Assembly: GCA_905250115.1 (NCBI GenBank)
Contig: CAJNOI010000021.1
Location: forward strand, 441,895 to 505,894
Origin: Adineta steineri
Taxonomy: Eukaryota; Rotifera; Eurotatoria; Adinetida; Adinetidae
DNA length: 64,000 bases
Direction of reading: 5' to 3'
Under the pieces are notes generated by a model. It saw only the letters and a program-made list of their open reading frames with translations. It made no database searches and was not told the DNA's origin. Every line of letters starts with the position of its first letter. Position 1 is the stretch's first letter. Positions 12,299 through 24,113 of the stretch are shown in pieces. The position numbers were made by a program, and so were the translations under genes.

Positions 12299-13741
12299 CT
12301 ACCTTTAGAAACAACAAATTATATTTTCATAGTTGCTTTTATGTAAATGTTTTTATTGTAATCGATTTCTCTATAAAACAATCTTGCAAGTAAAAGAAAA
12401 AATTTTTATCTGAGGTTTAGTCATATAATTATATTTAAACTTTCGGTACTTGCTTATGATGTCTCTCGAATATTATTTAAATCGACAAATGTGAATAGGA
12501 AAAGTTGAAGAAATCGTTGTTGTTAATGATAAAAGAATTTCAAAATATTTTGAGAATATAATATCAATGAAATCATCAAGATTTTGGCGTCTTTTTGATA
12601 AATGCATTATAGAGGGATAAAATAATTATTAATCAATAATGAATATTTACAAATAAGTTGATTCATATCTATTAATTCACCAGCGTCGACTAAATTTAAT
12701 AACTGCAATTTTTTCTTTGCGCATACAGTTTAGTCGATTAAGAAGGACAATCTGATGGGTGTTTGATAGAAGGAATGATTGGATGTATTATAGAAGAAGA
12801 ACTGGAAGTCGACGGTGAACGTTCAATTAATTTTTTAAATTTATTCTGTAAAAGTTGATTATGAACTCTTTGATCTTTATTGAATCATTCCGCCATCTAT
12901 TATTAATGAAACAGTTCCGAGCGTGTTCTAACCTTTTTGTTTAAATAAATTGAACAATAATGGACAAAAATAATTCTCCAAAGCTAGATGTAACGGAAAA
13001 CGTAATTCAGGTCGGTTTCAAAAAATCGAAGAGAAGTCAAATTATTAATGTAGGTAGGTATTATCTTGGATAAATTTTACTCCATTTTTTTTTCAGTATA
13101 TGTCAAGAATTGATCATAAATCTTTGACGATATTATCTTTTCTTCATGGATAAATGGTTGAAACAATTCAACAGTGCAGCTATCTTAAATTCGATTGATC
13201 AAAAAATTTCAGAAACTAAAAAGTTAAGAAGATAATTTTATCAGTCTGCTTCTGTTTTTTTTTCTTACATATGACTTAATCTTTTGTTGATTTTTTCCTT
13301 CTATTTTGTCTTCCAATTCATTCTCGTGTGGAATATTCCAACTTAACTAACTGTTTTTTTGTTGTTATATTACGAACATTTATTTCGAAAACACAAGCAT
13401 ATATGAAGGAGACAAATAATGATTCAATGTTTATACATTCTCTTTCTTTCATTACCTTTCCTTGTCGAAGTTTTGTCAAAAATACAAAAGAAAACAGATA
13501 CATCAAATCATTATATAAAGCCACTTTATATTGCACAAATAATGATGAGACAAAGCAAATCGCTTGTGAAGGTTATTGTCAAGAGAAAAAAAAGGACGAG
13601 AAAAAATATCATATTTATATTTGTTTCTTTTTTTTCCATTCGTATTCATGTGTATTTAATCGGTGTTTATCTCACGTTTTCTTCGATGATGAGATGATAT
13701 ATATTTTCAAAGGCATTGAGAAAAAGAATATTATCATTACA
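12299..13741. other. Intergenic region with a possible exon relic
   Basis: AT-rich. The plus-strand frames around 13328-13774 are Lys/Ile/Phe-rich, overlap one another and show no domain, so they are not called. A possible coding relic on the minus strand is listed separately. Confidence 0.45.
12738..12866 (-). pseudogene. Possible C-terminal exon relic
   Basis: A minus-strand open stretch of about 42 codons ending at a TAA (plus 12738-12740) reads as a Lys-rich segment followed by a Ser-rich one (KFKKLIERSPSTSSSSSI), more protein-like than its AT-rich surroundings. No start, partner exon or family is visible, so it may be chance. Confidence 0.2.
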
Positions 13742-13917
13742 ACAGTTTTATCAGTAGAATTTTCTCACAATTAGTAATTGTTGCTACAAGAAAACTTCTT
13801 CTTCGATTTCTTCTATTAGTGAGCAACGCTTCTTATTGTCATTGAATTATAAAAATTATATTTATCAAAGTAGGTAAGTAGATAATTTATTTCTTCTAGA
13901 AATTTATATTCAACAAC
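13742..13917 (+). promoter_or_regulatory. Conserved 5' flank of the NHL array, copy 1
   Basis: This 176-bp block upstream of the first array gene aligns by eye with the block upstream of the second gene. Shared phrases are CAGTTTTAT, GAATTTTCTCACAATTAGT, ACAAGAAAAC and a final TTCTTCTA...TTCTATTCAA leader just before the ATG. It probably contains the core promoter and 5' UTR copied with the gene. Confidence 0.5.
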
Positions 13918-15500
13918 ATGACAATTGCAAGTAACAAAACATTATGTTTCATATGTAATGAAGAAAAAATAACACATCCTTGTAAAGGATGTTCAAAAGA
14001 ATTTTGTTTTAAGGATTTAGCAGAACATAAGCAAATATTAAATGATGAATTAGATCATATCGTCAATGAATATAACGAATTTGAAAAAACGATTGATGAA
14101 CAAAAACAAAATCCATCAAATCATTTATTAATGAAAAAAATTGATCAATGGGAAATCAATTCAATTGAAAAAATTAAAGAAAAAGCACAACATTGGAGAG
14201 AAGTTGTTCTGGAATATTCACCAACACTTATTAGTGATGTTGAAAAGAAGTTTAATGATTTAACGGAACAAATAAAACAAATTCGTGAAGAAAATGAATT
14301 TAACGAAATTAATTTAAGTTATTTAAAAAATCAATTGAAGAAAATTACAGACGAACTCAATAATCCATCAAGTATTTCTCTTCAACAAAATTCAAAACTG
14401 TTTATTAATGATATTTCCATTTTCATATCAAACAGTAAGTTCTTAAGAAAGAATTTCTAGAAGAATGATTCTCATTTTCTAAGAATTTATATTAAAAAAC
14501 TATAAAAACAATTGAAAATACTATTGATTTATTTTTCAACATTCAACTTTAACAAAAAAAAACAAACTCAAAGTTTCATTGAAAACCAATCTTTTATTTT
14601 CATCCTTTTATAGAACCAAATCTGAACAAATGGGAACAAACTGCCATCACCGTGGCTGGTGGAAATGGCCTAGGACAACAATTAAATCAACTTAGTAGCC
14701 CTTATGGAATCTTCATTGACAAAAAGAGAAATATTTTCATTGCTGATTACCGGAATCATCGTATTGTTGAATGGAAATATAATGCAAGGAAAGGACATAT
14801 CATTGCAGGTGGAAGTGGCAATGGAAGTCGAATTAATCAATTGAATCGACCCACAGATGTGCTTGTTGATCAACAATATTATTCGATCATCATTACTGAT
14901 CATGGGAACAGACGAGTGATTCAATGGTGGAATCAATACCAACAAATTCTCATTGACAATATTGACTGTTGGGGTTTGGCATTGGACAAAAATGGATATC
15001 TTTATGTTTCGGATTGGAAGAAGAATGAGGTGAGACGATGGAAAATGGGTGAATACAATGAAGGAATTGTAGTAGCAGGTGGAAATGGAGAAGGAGATCA
15101 ACTCAATCAACTCGATTTTCCTACTTATATCTTTGTTGGTGAAGATGAATCTGTTTATGTAACAGATTTGAATAATCATCGTGTGATGAAATGGATAAAA
15201 GATGCAAAAGAAGGAAGAATTATAGCTGGAGGACATGGTCAAGGACGAGATCTCAAGCAGCTGTACTGTCCTGCAGGAGTAATTGTTGATCGTTGGGATC
15301 AAGTCTATGTGGCAGATTGTGGGAATCATCGAATAATGCGTTGGTGCGAAGGTAAAGAAGAAGGTGAAATTATTGTTGGCGGAGATGGTGATGGAGATCA
15401 ATTGAATGTTCCTATGGGTTTATCCTTTGACGATAAAGGAAATATTTATGTTACTGATCGTTGGAATTATCGAATTGAAAAATTTGAAATAATTTTGTAA
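13918..15500 (+). CDS. B-box-like zinc finger, coiled-coil, NHL propeller protein (array gene 1)
   Basis: Two exons, join(13918..14434, 14614..15500), 467 residues, phase-1 intron of 179 bp with GTAAGT donor. Residues about 10-37 form a B-box-like zinc-binding pattern (CFIC, eight residues, CKGC, FC, EH). A Lys/Glu-rich coiled coil spans about residues 40-150. Exon 2 encodes six NHL blades (for instance PYGIFIDKKRNIFIADYRNHR) that form a closed six-bladed propeller. The order resembles TRIM-NHL proteins without the RING, so ubiquitin ligase activity is not implied; the propeller may bind RNA or protein. No signal peptide, so cytosolic or nuclear. First member of a five-gene tandem array on the same strand. 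Confidence 0.85.
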
Positions 15501-16432
15501 ATGAAATTTTATTTGACATTCTAGAATAAATTAATGAACATTTTCCTTTAGATGAATAGAAAAAAAAGAATTACAGAAGAAAACTGAATAAGAGATTGAA
15601 ATAATACAAAATTAAATTTGATTTTTTTCCATAAAACTTACAAAGAGATGTTTTTATTTTTCAAAGAAATAAAAATAAATATTCGTTAATATCTTTATCA
15701 TATTTATTTCAATTTTTTTAAATAAAGAAAATTCAACATTTTCTTTTTTTAGAAAGTCAAATTATTTATTAGTTTCAAATAAATGACGTTATTTGTGAAA
15801 AATTTTCAAATTTGATGAAGAGAAAAATAATTTGAAGGAATGACTTTTATTTTTCCATGCATATTAACAATTTAAAGTAGAATTTGTTAACAAAATTGTC
15901 GCATTAGTATAACTAAAGAAATGATCGAATAAATAATTCAAAATATTTTTTTATGAATAATAAAAAAATGTTTATAATCGGATTCTAATTAGTTTGCCAA
16001 GAATACATTCAGGTATAGGAAAATGTCTATTGTTTGAAAATATTGAAATATATTCTTTAGATAAATTTTATATAAATCTATTCAATTATTGTTAAACTGA
16101 ACTATTTTTAAGAAGAAATTAAAATAATATTATTTTCAATAATTATTTATTAAAATAAATTTATATGAAAATAATTTATTTTTATTTTTATCAAAAATCA
16201 CATATTGATAGATAAATATTGTTTATTAGCTTGAAGGAATATAAAGATTCATAATAATTTGAGTTTAATAAGTATTCATCCGATATTATACAATATGAAT
16301 AGTATTTTTATATATAAGATATTAATTAAACAATTAAACAATTCTTGGTATTGTTTTTTAAATAAATGTAAATTGAAAAACAGTTTTAATTAAATTTCAA
16401 CAAAATTCAAAATATAAAAGATGAATCTAATA

Positions 16433-17136
16433 TGGTAAAACCTCGCTAAGATGAACACCAATGAGACTCTCTAGAAAGTGTTCATCTTATAGAGATTTTA
16501 CGTTGAATGAACTTTTAAATATATACAGTGTAAGATTAGTATAGACAACTGATAGCTATGCACCTTTATATTAAAATCTATTACAATTAATTCCAAATAA
16601 CAAGAAATCTTTCTCAATTACTATATAACAAAATAAAAGAATATTTTTTATCTTTAAATTATTAAACATCTATTTTATTTTAAACAAAAATTAGCCAAAA
16701 AAAAGTATTTTTATCTATTTATTTTTTATGAAGAAAGTTGTTAATCGAAACGCTGTTAATCGAGATTTTGTACTTCTCAGCAAGTGTACGATGTGAAGTA
16801 TTATCTTCATTTTCACGAATTACATGTACTTATTCAGATAAATTTAACGTGTTTTGTTGTTATTTTACAATCGAAGATAGAAATACATGTTCTTCTGTCA
16901 TATAGAATCGATGAACTCATTGTCAACTATTCGTTTTCATTTGTTCTGCTTGTTCCAAACATACGATAGCTGGGTGTGGGTGTAGATCTCTCCTTTCCCC
17001 ACACCCACATCCTAGTTTCCTATATAAAAAACCGAAAAAAGCGTTCATCTTGTGAAAGTCTATTTACAGCAAAAATTGAACAAGGAAACTAAAAATCTGT
17101 TAAAACCCAAGATGTTCATTAATAGAGGTTTTACTG
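16433..17136. mobile_element. Non-autonomous pogo/Tc1-mariner-like element (MITE)
   Basis: A 704-bp stretch bounded by inverted ends: TGGTAAAACCTC...GATGAACA on the left and, read inward from the right, CAGTAAAACCTCTATTAATG. Both ends sit next to TA (16431-16432 and 17137-17138), the target duplication of Tc1/mariner elements, and CAGT plus AAAACCTC resembles pogo/Tigger termini. A second inverted copy of the terminal motif lies just inside the left end (16479-16502), giving a 5' hairpin. There is no transposase frame. A telomere-like palindrome is inserted inside it at 16968-17015. Confidence 0.7.
16968..17015. repeat. Telomere-like palindromic element nested in the MITE
   Basis: AGCTGGGTGTGGGTGTAG on the left faces CCCCACACCCACATCCTAG on the right across a short pyrimidine-rich loop, giving a roughly 48-bp palindrome built of TGTGGG-type units. 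Confidence 0.65.
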
Positions 17137-17796
17137 TATTTCAATATAGATATATAACAATGGTTTAAATGTATTTTAAAAATATGTCACATCAATAGTT
17201 TTATTATCTAAAATTTTTGCTTTTGATTATGAAGAAGACCGTTCTTGTCAATCATCGCAGATATTTGATATTATTATTTTTCTAGAGCTTTTCAAAGCGT
17301 ATCCGGTTATATAGAATTATTTCGTTTTTATTCTTACATTTGACTATATCTAATTTATTAATTTCAACTTAGTTTTTCTTTTTCAATTAAATTATTATGT
17401 TCATCAACTGTTTTATTTTCGATAGATTTTCTTTTACTAGAAAATTTATTTGATGGAAAGAATTTTAATTCTTTGAAATAGTTTCATCTATGTAGGTTTG
17501 TTTTTTGAAAGAATATAAAAAAAAGAATGAAAAAGAGTAAGACACATGAATTATTTTGTGAACGAGGATGATGAAAGTGAACATGATAATGTAGTTGAGT
17601 GGTTCAGAGATTGATATATATGACCCATTAAAAAGGTAAAGTTATAGTTGCAGATCTATGTTTAATCTTTAATTACACTCAAATTTACATTAAAATATTC
17701 TTTCATTGAATGAATACCACATAAAATGTTTGTTTTTTTATTTTAAATTAATATAGAATCGATTTCCAAGTTTCATCCAGCCATCTTAGATCTTAC

Positions 17797-17971
17797 GTCA
17801 GTTTTATTAGTGGAATTTTCTCACAATTAGTGATTGTAGCCACAAGAAAACGTTTTTTCCCATTTCTTCTACTACCGATCAATGCTTTTATTATTATTGA
17901 GTCATGAAGTTTACATATATAAAAGTAGATAAATAGACGTTCATTTCTTCTACCAACTTCTATTCAAAGAC
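17797..17971 (+). promoter_or_regulatory. Conserved 5' flank of the NHL array, copy 2, with TATA-like box
   Basis: Counterpart of the block upstream of array gene 1. A TATATAAAAG sequence at 17916-17925 lies 46-56 bp before the ATG; array gene 4 has TATAAAAG at 26386-26393 in the same place. This is a plausible core promoter, inferred from position and conservation only. Confidence 0.45.
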
Positions 17972-19836
17972 ATGGCAATGGCAATGGAAAATAACAAATC
18001 ACTATGTTTAACATGTAATGAAGACAAAATAACATTTCCTTGTAAAGGATGTTCCAACGAATTTTGTTTAACACATTTAACAGAACATCAAAACAAATTA
18101 CACGATCAATTAAATCATATTATTAATGATTATGACCAATTTAAAGAAAGAATTAATGAACAAAAACAAAATCCACAGAATCATTCATTAATAAAACAAA
18201 TTAATCAATGGGAAAGAAATTCAATTGAAATAATTAAACAAAAAGCAAAAGATTGTAGAGAAGTTCTCATTGAATCGTTACAAACATGTAGTAATGATAT
18301 TGAAAAGAAATTTAATGATTTATCTGCACATATAAGACAAATTCAAAAAGAAAACGAATTTAATGAAATTAATTTAAACTATTTAAAAAATCAATTGATA
18401 AAAGTTACAAAAGAATTAAATAATCCATCGAGTATTTCTATTCACCAAAATTGGCAACCGTTTATTAATGAAATTTCAATTATTTTATCAAAAAGTAAGT
18501 CATTAAGAAATAATTCTCATTTTCTAAGAATTTATGCTAAAAAACGATAAAAAAAGAAAATTGAAGACAAAGATGATAAAAACAATTGAGAGTATCATTT
18601 ATTTATTTATTTATTAATTGAATCAATAATAATACTATATTCATAGAGATAGAGAATTCATTTTATTTTTATGTAAAAAGAATGATAAAATATGGAATAA
18701 TATTAAATTACATGAAAAAATGCTCTTGAAATATTTAAAAGATATGTTTGATTAATAAAAATAAACTTCAATCATTTTTAAATTTTTATTTATCAAAAAT
18801 AAATCAACAAAATCTTTTCTCTTGTTCAATTTTTCAAATATAAAACTTCAAATATTTGATGTTCTTCTCCATTAGAGTTCTTTTCAAAATTTTTCTTGGT
18901 CGTCGTTTCATTAAAATCTCTTGTTTTCATCCTTTTCTAGAATCAAAACTCAACAAATGGAGCCAAAGTGCTATTACTGTGGCTGGTAGAAATGGAGAAA
19001 GACAGAAATTAAATCAACTCGATCGACCTTTTGGAATTTTTATTGATAAAAAGAAAAATACTTTCATTGCTGATCGTTGGAATCATCGTATTGTTGAATG
19101 GAAATGTAATGCAAAGAAAGGACAAATCGTTGCAGGTGGAAGTGGTAATGGAAATCGGATCGATCAATTGTCTCATCCAATAGATGTGCTTGTTGATCAA
19201 CAAAATCATTCGATCATCATTGCTGATTATGGGAACAAACGAGTGATTCAATGGTTGAATAAAAAGCAACTAATTCTCATTGATAACACTGACTGTTGTG
19301 GCTTGGCAATGGATACACATGGATTCCTTTATGTTTCTGATCTTGTGAAGAATGAAGTGAGACGATGGAAAATGGGTGAATACAATGAAGGAACTGTAGT
19401 AGCAGGTGGAAATGGACAAGGAAATCAACTTAATCAACTCAACCGTCCTACTTTTATCTTTGTTGATGAAGAACAATCTGTTTATGTATCAGATGTAGGC
19501 AATCATCGTGTGATGAAATGGAGAAAAGATGCAAAAGAAGGAACAATTGTGGCTGGAGGAAATGGTAAAGGAGGAAATCTTAATCAATTATCTTCACCTG
19601 AAGGAGTAATTGTTGATGATTTGGGTCAAATCTATGTGGCAGATTTTAAGAACAATCGAGTAATGTGTTGGTGTGAAGGAAAAGAAGAGGGTGAAATTGC
19701 TGTTGGTGGAAATGGTGGTGGAAATCAGTCAAATCAATTCTATGGTCCCATTGGTTTATCATTTGATGATGACGGAAATCTTTATGTTTCTGATCGTTGG
19801 AATCATCGAATTGAAAAATTTGAAATAACTTTGTAA
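17972..19836 (+). CDS. B-box-like zinc finger, coiled-coil, NHL propeller protein (array gene 2)
   Basis: Two exons, join(17972..18494, 18941..19836), 472 residues, phase-1 intron of 446 bp with GTAAGT donor and TTTTCTAG acceptor. Same plan as gene 1: zinc-binding cysteines CLTC and CKGC followed by FC and EH in the first 45 residues, a long charged coiled coil, then six NHL blades. The start is set at the first of three near-adjacent ATGs (MAMAM), so the true start could be four residues later. The sequence is clearly paralogous to genes 1, 4 and 5, with exon 2 better conserved than the coiled coil. Confidence 0.85.
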
Positions 19837-21385
19837 ATGAAATTTTTATTTTGTAAACAAGAAAAGAACTTTTTTAAAATAAATAATCGAGAAATAAAAA
19901 TAAACAAAAAAGTGAAGTTTTATTATTGAGAATCAATGAAAATAATCGATTAAAACGTGAAGAAAAAGAGATATTTTGACAAAGGAGCGAAGAAAAATCT
20001 TTTTGTTTTTTTTCTTCAAAATTGAATTAGATTTGGTAATTTTGATTAAGAATACGGGTACGCTTTCAGTTGCTCTATATCTTCAGAGATGAATATGAAC
20101 TTGAGAATTTTTTTATACTGGGAGCCACTTTATACGTATTAATCTATGAAATTAACATATGCTATTCTGTATTTTCATAGCTAAAAACTCCAAAAGTTCT
20201 ATTTATTGTGGGGGTGTATACTCTCTGTACGCGCAACCACTTTTGTGGTCTCGGAAGCCGTAACATGAATGGAATATTCATTTAACGAGGAACAGAAATC
20301 AGCTCATACACTTGAATAAATATTTCGATTTATGTTTGTGTCACGTCTTGATGTATATTGTGGCACGATATATCTCTTGCTATAAAGAATGTTGATTCTC
20401 CTTCATTTTCTCACGTTTCACTGATATGGTTGAGTATTTACAGAGCGAATATTGTAAAGAGAAGCATGATTCTTGTTTTACAAAAGAAAGGGAATAAAGA
20501 ACGAAAAAGGAGCAATAACAAAGTTTGATTAAGAAAAAGAAATGCAAGATGAAATAATAGTTTATTTCAACTAAGTAATAGAAGAAAGAACAAAAGAAAG
20601 ATAATGAAGACGGGTAGATAGACACACACTGCAGGAACGATTAGATATATGTATAGTGACGTATTGGAATGTTCTATAGAATGAAAAGGTAACGTATCAT
20701 AGAAACTAAAAGAGAAAGAACCTAGTGTAGAAGAGGAAGAATATGAATATAAAGGAAAAGTTCAATGATAATGTCATTATATCACAGTTTGGATTTACAT
20801 TTCTGTTAAGAACATACGCATGTTAAAAATAAGTGTATGATTTTAATTATAATTATACAGCATACAAAAAATGCAATAAGAATATAAAGACCATCATATA
20901 TTTTATTATTCAAATTAAATATCTATTGTGGCTTGTACCTAGTTTATGCCATAAGAGTAATGAATATTCATATATGTTTGTTCGTTCTTTCTTTCTTTCC
21001 TTTTGTTCTGTATAAGTTACTGAATTCTATTTTTAATTTAATATCTTTGAATTTTCTAACTAGCTCTATATATAAGCATCGTGGATTTTCATATAGAGGT
21101 CATTAACTAAGTTTAATAAACAAAATTTATTCACATATGATACGGTCTAGACACCATCATTTTTACACATATTCATATTCATCATTTTTATTTTTATTCA
21201 TTTTCACGAATATTCTTAATTGTGAAGTTTTTCAACATTTTATTAACGGACATTCAAAGAAGTTTCTACTTTTTCTTATCTTATTTAAAAATATAAATGA
21301 TCTATAAAATCGGATCCATTTGAAAAAAAACAAATTTTAATATTTTCATTGATTATTTTAGATAAATATAAAGAATACAACAGTG
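19837..21385. other. Intergenic region between array genes 2 and 3
   Basis: No supported gene. The first 200 bp match the 3' flanks of the other array genes (a GTTTTATT...AATCAATGAAAA...GAAGAAAAATCTTT series), so 3' DNA was duplicated too. A short hairpin ACCACTTTTGTGGT lies near 20236. The stretch 20460-20760 is purine-rich. An AG acceptor-like site directly before 21362 suggests a 5' UTR intron for the next gene. Confidence 0.45.
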
Positions 21386-24113
21386 ATGAATCGTTTTACT
21401 GATATTGATTGTTCATTTAAAAGATTAACACCTGTTTATGGTTTTCTTAGTGAAGAACTAGTTTCAATTGAAAAAGCATTAGAACCAATAGAATCTCAAA
21501 TTGCTAATTTACCATATTATATTAAAATAGCAAAAAAATATTGTCATTATCCATCAGAACACGGTTTAACACGTGATGAATCAGCATCAATTTATGTTTA
21601 TACAATGGAATGGGGTAAACAAACTTTATATCGTGTTTTAAATAAAATTTTAAGAAATGAAGATAGACATTTATGTAAAATCTGGTTTCCTTATTTGAAA
21701 TTATTTGATACAGCATTAAATAAATTACCAACTGTAAAAGAAATTGTATGGCGTGGTATTACTGAAGATATTGGAAAAAATTTTCATGAAAATCAAATAA
21801 TAACATGGTGGAGTGTTAATTCATGTTCATCAAAAGTTAGTGTTATCAAAGGATTTCTTGGAAATAAGAAAAATTCTACGACGTTTTTAATTGAAGTATT
21901 GAATGGTATAAAAGTATCTGGTTATACAGAATATGAAAGTGAACATGAAATCATTTTAAGAATGGGAACTGAACTTCGTGTAAAAAGTGATACATTAGAG
22001 CATCCAAATGGATCTTATTTTGTTCATTTAATTGAAATTAATAAGGAAAACAATAATAATAATTATACATCAACGTTAGTATCATCATTAGCATCAGCAG
22101 TATATCAAATGTTTTTTACAACAAAAGCAACAACAACAACAAACATAATCAGTTCTAGTAAGTTTATTTCATTTCAGATTTTCTCTCAAAATTGAAATCT
22201 TTCTGTTGATTTAATTTGATACTTTAATTGCCAAAGATTTCGGATCAATTTAAATTTCATCTACATTTATCATAGAAAATCGTCAAAATCTCTATTTTCG
22301 TATTTTTGTTTATTCTATTCACTAACTAATTATCGATCTTTAATTAATCTTTTATTATTTATAAAAATTCATATATTAATATCTGTATCGTTTTTATAAA
22401 AATTGTAAGTATAGTCATAATTACTGTTCGAGTGAAAGTGAAAATGAAAATCGAGATATATTAAACTCTCCTTTATTTTTATTATGAAATGATTCTCTTG
22501 AAATAATTATATTCATTATCAAGAATAGGCCATGTTATGAGATTTCTGTGAACTCATCGATAGATTTTTATGATAAGAATATTGTAAATTAAATAATGAT
22601 TAGAGATTACAAAAGAGCAATGCCATGAAACGATAAGTATCATTGTAATACTACATGAGGATGTAAGTAAACATCTTCACTCACAACCTTCGTTTATTTA
22701 TAGAAACAAATTTTATTTCATTAATCAATTGAATTATTTAAGAAGAAAGAAAGGAAAAGAAAATCGAGTCATAGATGAAAGCCGGAGAGTGACGTGACCT
22801 AAACTAAGTTTAGTCTTATTTAATCAGTTAAATATTTGTCAATTTGTTTCAAAAATAAATGATTTTTCAAGAATAATTTCGATTCGAAAAAATATAAACT
22901 CAAAATTCGTTACTCTATTCAAAACATAATATCTCTTCATTTCACTCTAATGAATTCTATTCCAAAAAAATAACAAAACATTTGTGTTATTAAAATTCTT
23001 TTGAAAACAATTTATTTTTATTTTCCAATACAAAACTTCGAATAATATATGTGTTTTCTCAATAAAATTCCTTTCGAAATTTACAAAAAAAATCCAATAA
23101 AATTTATCTCATCATTAAGCAGGCTTATGAACGATTCATTCAAAATTATTTTTTTTTCTTTCCTTTAATAAAAACCAAATCTTCTTCTTTTCATCAAAAT
23201 CTTTTGTTTTCATCATTTTCTAGTATCAAAATTCAGCAAATGGAAGCAAGATGCCATCACTGTGGCTGGTGGAAATAGAGAAGGACAAAGATTAAATCAA
23301 CTCAATAGCCCCACTGGAATCTTTATTGATAAAAAGAAAAATATTTTTATTGTTGATTGGTTAAATCATCGTATTGTTGAATGGAAATATAATACAATAG
23401 AAGGACAAATCATTGCAGGTAGCTGTAGTAAAGGAAATCGAGTGGATGAATTGAATGAACCAACAGATATGATTGTTGATCAACAAAATCATTCGATCAT
23501 CATTGCCGATTCTGAGAACAAACGGGTGATTCGATGGTTTAATCAAAATCAACAAATTCTTATTCATAATATTGACTGTTTTCGTTTGACAATGGATAAA
23601 CATGGATTCCTAAATGTTTCAGATTGGAAGAAAAATGAAGTGAGACGATGGAAAATGGGAGAATACAACAACGAAGGAATTATAGTAGCAGGCGGTAATG
23701 GACAAGGAAATCAAAACAATCAATTCAGTTATCCTAATTTTATCTTTGTTGATGAAGAACAATCTGTTTATGTATCAGATTGTGACAATCATCGTGTGAT
23801 GAAATGGAAGAAAGATGCAAACGAAGGAAGAATTGTGGCTGGAGGAAATGGTCAAGGAGGAAATCTCAATCAATTGTCTCAACCTGCAGGATTAATTGTT
23901 GACGATTTGGGTCAAATCTATGTGGCAGATTTTGGGAATCATCGAATAATGCGTTGGTGCGAAGGAAAAGAAGAAGGTGAAATTGTTGTTGGTGAAAATG
24001 GTGAAGGAAATCAATTAAATGGTCCCACAGGTTTATCTTTTGATGATGAAGGAAATATTTATGTTACTGATCGTTGGAATTATCGAATTGTAAATTTTAA
24101 AATAATTTTGTAA
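21386..24113 (+). CDS. ADP-ribosyltransferase-NHL propeller fusion (array gene 3)
   Basis: Two-exon model join(21386..22157, 23224..24113), 553 residues. Exon 1 (257 residues) has the R-S-E signature of arginine-type ADP-ribosyltransferases, which transfer ADP-ribose from NAD to protein side chains: Arg123 in VWRG, the Ser motif WWSVNSCS at about 141-148, and the catalytic E-x-E at 186-188 in YESEHEII. Exon 2 encodes the same six-bladed NHL propeller as its neighbours. The first exon ends at a GTAAGT donor in phase 1 and the acceptor (TTTTCTAG) is the array's conserved one, so the join keeps frame. No signal peptide, so the enzyme is probably cytosolic with the propeller choosing the target. 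The intron is long (1066 bp); without transcripts, two separate genes, one headless, cannot be excluded. Start chosen at ATG 21386. Confidence 0.7.
22158..23223 (+). other. Intron joining the ADP-ribosyltransferase and NHL exons
   Basis: 1066-bp phase-1 intron, AT-rich. Near 22656-22690 it holds a decayed sequence (GAGGATGTAAGTAAACATC then CTCACAACC) that resembles the telomere-like elements of this window. Nothing else coding is seen in it. Confidence 0.5.

Larger units (their letters stand above)
15501..17796. other. Intergenic region between array genes 1 and 2
   Basis: Very AT-rich, no supported gene. It contains the pogo-like MITE at 16433-17136 and a block near 17370-17760 that recurs, partly diverged, upstream of array gene 4 (about 25080-25170 and 26090-26330). 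Confidence 0.5.

Noticed and set aside
13328-13774. Three overlapping plus-strand frames of about 90-150 codons
   Set aside because: Low-complexity Lys/Ile/Phe/Ser composition, mutually overlapping, no domain or splice pattern; consistent with chance in AT-rich DNA.
14682-15401. Long open frame antisense to the NHL exon of array gene 1 (similar ones lie against the other copies)
   Set aside because: Codon structure of the NHL repeats leaves the opposite frame open; the same shadow recurs in every paralog and its product is Ser/Ile/Asn-rich without a domain.
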